A stretch of 13,679 nt of DNA from Verrucomicrobiota bacterium (GTDB lineage Bacteria > Verrucomicrobiota > Verrucomicrobiae > Limisphaerales > UBA11358): positions 1-13,679 of the forward strand of contig JACZKP010000058.1 in assembly GCA_014860005.1 (NCBI GenBank), given 5' to 3'. The notes beneath the pieces are model-generated. The model did no database searches. It was not told where the DNA came from and worked only from the letters and a program-made list of their open reading frames with translations. Shown in pieces: positions 1 to 6,912 of the stretch. A program made the translations under genes and the position numbers. The number at the start of each line of letters is the position of its first letter. The first letter of the stretch is position 1.

Positions 1-218
1 GGGCGACCTGGGAATTTCCGAGAGACACCCATTGCTGTTCCCTCTCCCCCTCGGAGGGGGAGAGGGTCAGGGTGAGGGGGCAAGCGGCGCGACTTCGACT
101 GTGGCCCACTCACAGAGCATTGAGTCCGATGATTCTTTAACCGACCCAATGGGTTCACCGATTCCAAAATTAAACGTGTGAGCGCCGCGACTATCCAACC
201 AATTACCTTTAACCAACC
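1..218. other. Upstream region of the nxrB/narH-like gene, no gene seen
   Basis: I see no reading frame here that looks like the end of a Mo-enzyme alpha subunit, so the neighbouring upstream gene must end before the window or lie elsewhere. The stretch holds a strong palindrome (40-66) and then about 150 bases of ordinary-looking leader. A small ACCC-AAT-GGGT symmetry sits at 144-154. The last 25 bases before the start codon are rich in CCAA and carry no Shine-Dalgarno sequence. No convincing -35/-10 promoter or FNR box was found by eye. Confidence 0.6.
40..66. repeat. Perfect 13-bp-arm palindrome (C/T-rich REP-like element)
   Basis: The arms at 40-52 and 54-66 are perfect reverse complements (CCCTCTCCCCCTC against GAGGGGGAGAGGG) around a single central G. 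They are followed by a TCAGGGTGAGGGGG tail. No T-run follows, so it is not a typical intrinsic terminator. The C/T-rich arms plus the AGGGTGAGGGG tail resemble a repeat scattered through many GC-rich genomes; that family resemblance is from memory. It could act as a transcript-end stabiliser for an upstream gene. Confidence 0.7.
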
Positions 219-1473
<1,255 letters not shown>

Positions 1474-1490
<17 letters not shown>

Positions 1491-2427
1491 ATCAGTCCAA
1501 AGTCCCGAGTCCAAAGTCCAAAGTCGCGAGTGGGCCGCGCGGACGGATACGCCGAAGCGCTCGGTGTTCGGCAACTATCGCGGTGACGGAGCGCCGAGCA
1601 CCGCCTCGGCACGTTCCGATTCAAACGCTCAACAAGCCGAGACGGTGCTCGGCGCTCCGCTCCAATTCACCATTGATCTCGCGGTTGCCCGTTCATTCAT
1701 CCATCGCTTTCTCGCGAAAGCTTACGAAGATCCAATGCCGCAAACCTGGCGCTGGCTGACGCAGGCGCGGACGATCAATTCCCTCCGCGCCGCCAACGTC
1801 TTTGCCGGCCAATCGTTGCTGCCCAGCGCCGAGGTGTTGATCAATGCACTCCAGCCCGCCGGCTATGACGCCTTCCTCAATGCCTATCTCGCCGCCTTCG
1901 GCCACGCCGCCCGTGGGTCATGTCCGCTGAACGAAATCGAATACGGTGATATCAAAGCCGACCCGCTGTTCCAACCGCATCGCCTCGCCGACCTCGCCGC
2001 CTTCTATCGCGCCTTCGGTCTCGAAGTCACCGAAGATGCGGGCGAGCGTCAGGATCATCTGTGTCTCGAACTCGAATTCCTATGCGTGCTCGCCGCCAAG
2101 GAAGCCTACGCGCTCGAGCATCAACTCGACGCCGACCAGCTCACGCAATGCAGGGAAGCCCAGAAAAAATTCCTCCGCGAGCATCTCGGTCGCTGGACAC
2201 CCGCCTTCGCCCGCCGTCTTGCTTCCGCCACGAACGAGCCGGCGCTCCGGGCTCTGGCTGAATTCACGCGCGCCGTCATCGAATCCGAGTGCGCGCGCTT
2301 TGGGGTGAATCCCGGCAGCGAAGAATTGTCCCTCCGTCCCGTGGATGAAGCGGCGGACCGCGCCTGTGACTCTTGCGGCATCAACAACCTGCCGCCCGGC
2401 GCGCTGGCAGCCGAGGCCGTGACCTGA
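1474..2427 (+). CDS. TorD/NarJ-family chaperone for Mo-enzyme maturation
   Basis: This 317-residue protein is predicted to bind the twin-arginine leader or apo-form of the catalytic Mo subunit in the cytoplasm and hold it until the cofactor is inserted. The helical TorD-like core runs from about residue 65 to 285. It includes the family hallmark around ERQDHLCLELEFL (191-203), preceded by PLNEIEYGD (151-159). The C-terminus has CDSC (298-301), not typical of the family as I know it. The ATG lies inside the end of the beta-subunit gene (17-nt overlap), which suggests translational coupling; no later ATG lies upstream of the core. Residues 1-64 do not look like the family. They are largely encoded by AGTCCAAAGTC direct repeats (residues about 7-18) and a 73-bp palindrome (about 39-62), which seem to have been added in frame. 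Whether this tail is translated or a downstream GTG (1564 or 1645) is used is open. Confidence 0.88.
1494..1525 (+). repeat. Three copies of AGTCCAAAGTC in the 5' end of the chaperone gene
   Basis: Exact 11-mers lie at 1494-1504, 1508-1518 and 1515-1525; the last two overlap by four bases. They begin just after the stop codon of the beta-subunit gene and code for Gln/Ser/Lys-rich residues. The style resembles the TCCGAAATCCGAA tracts at 2820-2840 and 3050-3085, so they may belong to the same class of low-complexity genomic repeat. Confidence 0.75.
1587..1659. repeat. Palindromic element with 24-bp arms inside the chaperone coding region
   Basis: The arms at 1587-1610 and 1636-1659 are reverse complements with one mismatch in 24 positions (23/24), around a 25-base loop. 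The arm core is GGAGCGCCGAGCACCG. The element keeps the chaperone frame open and encodes about residues 39-62, rich in Ala/Ser/Gly, outside the conserved core. It looks like a dispersed palindromic repeat captured in a coding sequence, comparable in principle to Rickettsia palindromic elements. No transposase is present. Confidence 0.85.
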
Positions 2428-2469
2428 AATCCTAATGCAGAAGAGTTCCGACGTGATACATTGAGCCTT

Positions 2470-2491
2470 CTGGTCACGCGATTGTGGCCAG
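2470..2491 (+). promoter_or_regulatory. Small stem-loop in the leader of the GYD gene
   Basis: CTGGTCAC (2470-2477) pairs with GTGGCCAG (2484-2491) through eight positions including one G-U pair, with the six-base loop GCGATT. It lies 36 bases before the GYD start codon. No T-run follows, so it is not an intrinsic terminator. It may be a leader hairpin, or chance in GC-rich DNA. Confidence 0.3.
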
Positions 2492-2526
2492 CGCAACCAA
2501 ACCAAAAACCAAACCAAGTAACCATT

Positions 2527-2814
2527 ATGGCCCGATATGTCAGCCTCCTCCGGTTCACCCCGCAAGGTGTGAAGCAACTCAAACAATCACCGGCCCGTGC
2601 CGCGGCGTTTTGCAAAGCGGCGGAAAAAGCCGGCGTCAAAGTTGAAGCGCAACTTTGGACCACCGGCAAGTTCGACGGCATCCTGATTCTCAATGCCACC
2701 AGCGAGACCAAAGCCTTGAGCGTCGTCGCCAAGCTGGCAGCGCAGGGCCACGTAAGCACGCAGACCCTGCAAGCCTTCGACGCGAAGGAATTCGCCGCGA
2801 TTGTGGGAAGGTGA
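2527..2814 (+). CDS. GYD-domain protein
   Basis: This 95-residue cytoplasmic protein starts MARYVSLLRFTPQG and continues with KAAEKAGVKVEAQLWTTGKFDGILIL (split by eye at residues 30-55), the compact alpha/beta pattern of the GYD family (Pfam GYD, related to dimeric alpha/beta-barrel proteins). The naming Gly-Tyr-Asp motif appears as G47-K-F-D50. The biochemical role of the family is not established. An upstream in-frame TTG at 2461 would add 22 residues without family character and would run through the leader stem-loop, so the ATG at 2527 is preferred. There is no Shine-Dalgarno; the 33 bases before the ATG are a CCAAA-rich tract. It lies 99 bases after the chaperone gene in the same direction, so it probably belongs to the Mo-enzyme locus. 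Confidence 0.85.
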   Translation: MARYVSLLRFTPQGVKQLKQSPARAAAFCKAAEKAGVKVEAQLWTTGKFDGILILNATSETKALSVVAKLAAQGHVSTQTLQAFDAKEFAAIVGR

Positions 2815-3099
2815 TGCCGACAAAATCCGAAATCCGAATGACGTACTCCGCAAGAGATCTGAAAGCCGAAGTCCGATTCAGACGTAGCGCAGACTTCCAG
2901 TCTGCTGTATCGCGGATTTCCAATCCGCGTGCGCCGCGAACTTCCAACGCTGCCCGATCTTTCGGTGCGCTGCCGACTGGAACTCGGCGATACAGCAGGT
3001 TGGAAACCTGCGCTACGAGCTTCAAGCTGCGTGGCATGTTCGGATTTCGAGCTTCGGGCTTCTTTCGGCCTTCGGATTTCGGCCTTCGGTTTTTCTAAC
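2815..3099. repeat. Composite repeat island between the GYD and HExxH genes
   Basis: The whole 285-base gap is repeat-like. A left block (about 2818-2880) carries AATCCGAAATCCGAATGAC and AAGCCGAAGTCCGATTC. A right block (about 3038-3096) carries the inverted sense: TTCGGATTTCG, TTTCGGCCTTCGGATTTCGG and CTTCGGTTTTTC. A hairpin array lies between them. The right block ends four bases before the next start codon, so that gene has no Shine-Dalgarno of its own. Long apparent reading frames through this island are composition artefacts. Confidence 0.75.
2883..3017. repeat. Large inverted repeat built from TCC/GGA-looped mini-hairpins
   Basis: Outer arms at 2883-2913 and 2987-3017 (31 bases each) are reverse complements except at four positions. 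Inside them sit short hairpins with 7-8 bp stems and 3-base loops. Two have loop TCC: GCAGACT-TCC-AGTCTGC (2889-2905) and CGCGGATT-TCC-AATCCGCG (2911-2929). Two have loop GGA: GCCGACT-GGA-ACTCGGC (2972-2988, one mismatch) and GCAGGTT-GGA-AACCTGC (2995-3011). The four outer-arm mismatches are two coordinated changes in H1 against H4 that keep each mini-stem paired. Confidence 0.85.
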
Positions 3100-4038
3100 A
3101 TGCAACTCCGCTACGACGAAGATTTCATCGAGGCCGCCGCGTTTCTCTGCACGAGCGGACGGCGCTACGGTGTGCCTTCGCTGCAAATCGCCCGCTTCCA
3201 TCGCGAGCGCGAGCGGCTCTACGGCATCCTCGACCCCGACGAGCGCAACACCGCGTTCTTCAAGCTGCACCTCGACTGGTTTCGTGAATGGGGTCTGGAA
3301 AAACTAATCGCCGATCTGCTGAAGGAATTTCCGTTGTTGCCGGAGAAGCTGAGCGTGCTCGCCGTGCGAAAGACGCGGAACAAGAACGACGATGGTGCGG
3401 AACTCTACGTCAACGAAACCGGTCAACGCAGCGCCATTCTCGCTCTGCGCCCGGAGTCGTTCGAGCGCGATGCCGCCTTGCAGGATTATGTCCGCCACGA
3501 GTTCACGCACTTGAGCGACATGCTCGATCCCGGCTTCGGCTACGCGCCCACGCTCGATCTGCCCGGACTGAACGGCGCGCAACAACGCCTCGCCCGCGAA
3601 CGCTACCGCCTGCTCTGGGACATCACCATTGATGGCCGCCTCACGGCCGCCGGTCACACGCCGATGGCCGGACGCGAACAACACGCCGCCGCCTTTTCAC
3701 GGGGGTACTCGTTCTGGCCGGCAGACCGGCAGACTCAGACGTTCGATTCACTCTGGCACAACGCAGCGCCCCGGCACGATGACCTCCTTGGACTCATCGC
3801 CGACCCGCGCGGCTTGCGCGAATCGCACCGGCCCGCACCCGGCGGGTCTTGTCCGCTGTGCGATTTTCCTACCTTCAACTGGGCGGACGCCGAAGCGTTG
3901 CGCCCAAAGATTGCCGCACGGGTTGCGGCGGAATTTCCCTCTTGGACACCGGAACAGGGCCTGTGCGGTCGGTGCCTGGAAACGTACGAAGCCGCCGCTG
4001 CGCTGGGCGAACCGCCGGGTCGGGCGGTCGCAACTTAA
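3100..4038 (+). CDS. Uncharacterised protein with HExxH metallopeptidase-like motif and C-terminal CxxC...CxxC site
   Basis: I do not recognise a named family for this 312-residue protein. RHEFTHLSDMLDPGFGY has HExxH at residues 133-137, typical of zinc metallopeptidases. It is followed by RERYRLLWDITIDGRL (166-181), where E167 or D178 could supply a third ligand. Near the C-terminus, CPLC (251-254) and CGRC (289-292) form a likely zinc ribbon or rubredoxin-like knuckle. There is no signal peptide or membrane segment, so it should be cytoplasmic. The ATG at 3100 is chosen because the longer frame (from 2929) runs through the repeat island. It is followed after 17 bases by the MOSC gene, which has its own Shine-Dalgarno, so the two are probably one transcript. 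Its place in a nitrate/nitrite Mo-enzyme locus suggests enzyme maturation or quality control, but that is inference. Catalysis is unproven. Confidence 0.8.
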   Translation: MQLRYDEDFIEAAAFLCTSGRRYGVPSLQIARFHRERERLYGILDPDERNTAFFKLHLDWFREWGLEKLIADLLKEFPLLPEKLSVLAVRKTRNKNDDGAELYVNETGQRSAILALRPESFERDAALQDYVRHEFTHLSDMLDPGFGYAPTLDLPGLNGAQQRLARERYRLLWDITIDGRLTAAGHTPMAGREQHAAAFSRGYSFWPADRQTQTFDSLWHNAAPRHDDLLGLIADPRGLRESHRPAPGGSCPLCDFPTFNWADAEALRPKIAARVAAEFPSWTPEQGLCGRCLETYEAAAALGEPPGRAVAT

Positions 4039-4046
4039 GGGAGGAG
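4037..4046 (+). promoter_or_regulatory. Strong Shine-Dalgarno before the MOSC gene
   Basis: AAGGGAGGAG at 4037-4046 is nine bases from the ATG at 4056. It fixes the start of the MOSC protein and rules out the longer frame from 3849. It contrasts with the SD-less starts of the beta-subunit, GYD and HExxH genes in the same locus. Confidence 0.75.
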
Positions 4047-4055
4047 TGGTTCAAC

Positions 4056-4481
4056 ATGCTGCGAGTCGAACATCTTTTCATTTCACCGGGGCACAATTTC
4101 TTTGGGCATCACGGCCAACCGGCAAGCGAGCACCCAGTTTTTGCCGTTGATGAGATTGAATGCGTGACCGGACGTGGGATTTGCGGCGACCGTTTCTTCA
4201 TTTACCGGAAGAACTATAAAGGGCAAATCACCTTCTTCGACATGGAAGTAATGGAAGCCCTGCGCCACGAGTTGAGCCTGCCGGAAGCGCAACCACAGGT
4301 TACCCGCCACAACGCCTTCGTGCGTGGTGTGGATTTGAACGCGCGGGTGGGAAAGCAATTTGAGGTGCAGGGCCTACACTTCGAAGGCGATGAGGAGAGT
4401 AAACCCTGTCACTGGATGAACTCGGCGCTGGCCTGCGCTGCCGAATACTCTCGGACGGCGTGCTGCGCCGCGAGGATTTGA
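4056..4481 (+). CDS. MOSC-domain protein, C-terminus altered by a frameshifting deletion
   Basis: MOSC domains bind sulfur or molybdopterin-type ligands and occur in Mo-cofactor proteins. The 141-residue product has LFISPGHNFFGHHG (7-20), CVTGRGICGDRFF (36-48), NAFVRGVDLNARVGKQFEVQ (86-105) and the conserved cysteine in EESKPCHWM (C118). After about residue 125 the sequence (ACAAEYSRTACCAARI) loses family character. Reading from 4430 in the -1/+2 frame instead gives GLRCRILSDGVLRREDLR and a stop at 4484-4486. That matches the usual ending of this MOSC subgroup, but about a dozen expected residues (a PGAE...RGRG segment) are missing between. I infer a short deletion near 4425-4432 that also shifted the frame, so the gene is probably damaged. 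A sequencing error could explain the shift but not the missing residues. A strong Shine-Dalgarno lies at 4037-4046. Confidence 0.8.
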   Translation: MLRVEHLFISPGHNFFGHHGQPASEHPVFAVDEIECVTGRGICGDRFFIYRKNYKGQITFFDMEVMEALRHELSLPEAQPQVTRHNAFVRGVDLNARVGKQFEVQGLHFEGDEESKPCHWMNSALACAAEYSRTACCAARI

Positions 4482-4486
4482 GATGA

Positions 4487-4642
4487 AAGCCTACAACTGG
4501 ACCTGCCGGGCAACAACTACAGCCGCCGCAATCGGAGAAACCCGGTTGTCCAGCCGCTCCCAAACTGTCCGTAATCGTGCCCCATAGCCAGACCCATTCC
4601 GTGTCGTCCGGTGACCGTAATTCGAATCAGGAGCAGATTCCT
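4487..4642 (+). other. Junction between the Mo-enzyme locus and the FAD oxidoreductase, possible gene remnant
   Basis: An ATG at 4483 overlaps the restored MOSC stop (ATGA) but opens only a 34-residue frame. The frame shared with the oxidoreductase is open from 4487 and reads ...CPAAPKLSVIVPHSQ. The KLSVIV segment resembles the start of MobA-type nucleotidyltransferases (…SVIVLAGG), which can neighbour MOSC genes, but the Gly-rich loop is absent. It may be the stump of a deleted mobA-like gene, or simply non-coding. Confidence in any gene here is low. Confidence 0.25.
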
Positions 4643-6709
4643 TTGCCGCCGGGCGCAACGGTGGTGGTTATTGGCGGGGGACCGGCGGGGGCATTCTTCG
4701 CCATTCAACTGCTACAGCAGGCGGCCAAGCTGAAGCGGCCAATCAAGCTGCTCGTTTTCGAACGGCGTCTCCAAACGGCTGACGCTGGAAGTGGAACGCT
4801 GCCGGAGTGCTGGAGGGGCTGCAATCACTGCGCGGGCGGCATTTCGCCCCGGTTGAACGACAGCTTGCGCGACTTGGGACTGTCTCTGCCCGAGGACGTG
4901 ATTCAAAGCCGGATTCGCAGTCTCACGATTCAAGGTTACTGGAAGAACATCACCCTCGAAGTGCCGGCGGGCCGGGAGATGTACTCGGTTTATCGGGGCT
5001 CGCGCCCGAGCCGGCGGCTCAATCCGCAGCAAAATCTGGACGGATTCCTTTTGCAGGCGGCGCAACAGGCCGGGGCAGAAGTGATCGGGGCTGAGGCAAC
5101 GGGCGTCGTGCGCTTGGCGAGCGGAAAGCCTCTCGTTACCTACCGGCATAACCAGGTTGAAGCGCAAGTGACGGCGGATCTGCTTGTGTTCGCGGTGGGG
5201 GTCAACTGCAAGCCGGGCATGCGCGCGGAGGACAATCCCATGGTGCGCGCCATCCGACAGGTGTTGCCCTCATTCCAGCCGCCCCGCCTGCGCCGCGCCT
5301 TGATCTTCGAAATGGAGCTGGACGCCGCGCAGCTACCGTGGCTGGACGCGGAGGTTCATTTCGTTGAGTACGGTTCCAAAGGGCTGCCTTTGGAAATGTG
5401 TTCATTGGTACCGAAGCGTGGGTTTCTGACCGCCGTGCTGGTCGGTCGCAGTGTGGACAGGGCGGTGGCGCCGGATGCGGCGCGGCGGATCATGCGACAG
5501 TTTCTCGAATTGCCGCACATCCGCAAACTGGTGCCGCCCCGCACGCAGTTGCGTCTGGCATGCACGTGCAGTCCCAACATGGTGGTTGGCTCGGCGCGGC
5601 ACCCGTTCGGATCGCGGGTGGCCGTCGTGGGGGACATGGTCACCGCGCGGCTTTATAAAGACGGATTGCTTTCCGCCCAGCGCACCGCCGCGGCGCTGGC
5701 CGCGGCGGTGTTGGAGCGGGGCGTGGACGAGGAAAGCCTCCGGCGCGGCTACGGTCCGGTGGTGGAGCAATTTCGGCGGGACAACCGGTACGCGGCTGTC
5801 GTATTTCTGATTCACAGAGTGGTGTTTAGTTCTTCGGTGTTAAGCCGGTTTCTCTACCAGGCGGTAATTACTGAAAGGAAGACCACGCCGGCATCGCAAC
5901 GGATGCTTGAGAACATCCTTTGGAAAATCGCCAGCGGCGATGACCGCTATGAGCAGGCCTTTCGCGCCATGGTGCGGCCGTTGGTCCTGTGGTCCATTCT
6001 GAGCGGTGGCATCGTGGTCACGCTGCGAAATTATCTGGCGGAATTGTTGTTCGGCTTGCGCTGGAGCGGGCTGGGGCGCTTCACCACCGGCGTGGCGCTG
6101 GAACGCCTGGAAGCCAAGCGTGCGGCGTTCGCGCACTGGCTGGCGGAGTTTCATCTGCCGGTGCCGTCGCAATTTGAATTCGAGCGGATGTACACCATCC
6201 GAATTCGTTCACCGCGGGCCAGGGTGTTTGCGGCCTTAGGACGATTTGGCGAGCCGGATCGCGAGTATCTGCATCCGCGCTGGGTGCGGATCCAACGGGT
6301 CGGTGGCACGCCCAATACCTGCGGTTGCACGATCGAGTACCGAGTGGTGCTGCCGCGTTTCTCGTTCCGGCTCACGCTGGAGCACGTGGTTGAAAATCAA
6401 CTGGCGGTTTACCGGGTCCAGAATGGCTTCGCGCGTGGCGGTGTGCTGATCTTCGAACTGGAAACGCGCGATTCCGCTGCGTGCGATCTTTCGATATACG
6501 TGGCCTTTAATTTTCCCCGGGGTCGAAACCTATTCACCGGTTCGGTCTGGTGGCTGATGCGGCACGGGTTTCCAGCCTTCGTGCATGATGTAATCTGGAA
6601 TCACTCCCTGTGTCAGTTGAAAGATTCTGTGGAAGCGCGCCATCAAAGTGACGGGATACTCTTTCAGGAGCCGGACGTGCCAGCCACCTCGGCTTCGAGA
6701 ATCAGTTGA
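4643..6709 (+). CDS. FAD-dependent oxidoreductase (geranylgeranyl-reductase-like) fused to an SRPBCC-like domain
   Basis: The 688-residue product begins PPGATVVVIGGGPAG, a Rossmann FAD-binding motif (GGGPAG at 11-16). A second FAD contact, VVGDMVTARLYKDGLLSA (328-345), is typical of the geranylgeranyl reductase/PHBH superfamily. ECWRGCNHCAGG supplies C56, C60 and C63, and CTC lies at 307-309. A hydrophobic stretch near 445-460 may touch the membrane. Residues about 513-658 look like an SRPBCC/START-type hydrophobic-ligand domain, starting FERMYTIRIRSPRARVFAAL. The substrate is unknown; a lipid or isoprenoid is plausible from both domains. The TTG at 4643 is chosen because AGGAG (4629-4633) lies nine bases upstream and it puts the FAD motif at the N-terminus. 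GTG codons at 4577 and 4601 would give 710 or 702 residues, without a Shine-Dalgarno. It is separated by 203 bases from the next gene. Confidence 0.82.
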   Translation: MPPGATVVVIGGGPAGAFFAIQLLQQAAKLKRPIKLLVFERRLQTADAGSGTLPECWRGCNHCAGGISPRLNDSLRDLGLSLPEDVIQSRIRSLTIQGYWKNITLEVPAGREMYSVYRGSRPSRRLNPQQNLDGFLLQAAQQAGAEVIGAEATGVVRLASGKPLVTYRHNQVEAQVTADLLVFAVGVNCKPGMRAEDNPMVRAIRQVLPSFQPPRLRRALIFEMELDAAQLPWLDAEVHFVEYGSKGLPLEMCSLVPKRGFLTAVLVGRSVDRAVAPDAARRIMRQFLELPHIRKLVPPRTQLRLACTCSPNMVVGSARHPFGSRVAVVGDMVTARLYKDGLLSAQRTAAALAAAVLERGVDEESLRRGYGPVVEQFRRDNRYAAVVFLIHRVVFSSSVLSRFLYQAVITERKTTPASQRMLENILWKIASGDDRYEQAFRAMVRPLVLWSILSGGIVVTLRNYLAELLFGLRWSGLGRFTTGVALERLEAKRAAFAHWLAEFHLPVPSQFEFERMYTIRIRSPRARVFAALGRFGEPDREYLHPRWVRIQRVGGTPNTCGCTIEYRVVLPRFSFRLTLEHVVENQLAVYRVQNGFARGGVLIFELETRDSAACDLSIYVAFNFPRGRNLFTGSVWWLMRHGFPAFVHDVIWNHSLCQLKDSVEARHQSDGILFQEPDVPATSASRIS

Positions 6710-6912
6710 TCCAATTTGAGCCGATGCCGGATGAGGTGAACCCCGATTGGACGCCGATAATCCTGTGCGTTAGGCAAAGCGCAAGTGGAGGCGACGGCTG
6801 GCCTGGAGGATTGACAACCAAAACAACCCGAACTTGACCTCCATCAATCGGCTCTGCGGCGGAGTGTGCTGAAATGGCGTTGCGACCAACAGGTCGCGTG
6901 CGCGAGGTTTCT

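Noticed and set aside
2121..3101. 326-codon minus-strand frame across the chaperone, GYD and repeat island
   Set aside because: It crosses two well-supported plus-strand genes and low-complexity repeats, and shows no family character.
6811..6840. TTGACA at 6811-6816 as a promoter for the dehydrogenase gene
   Set aside because: No -10-like hexamer lies 16-18 bases downstream; one consensus hexamer alone is not enough.
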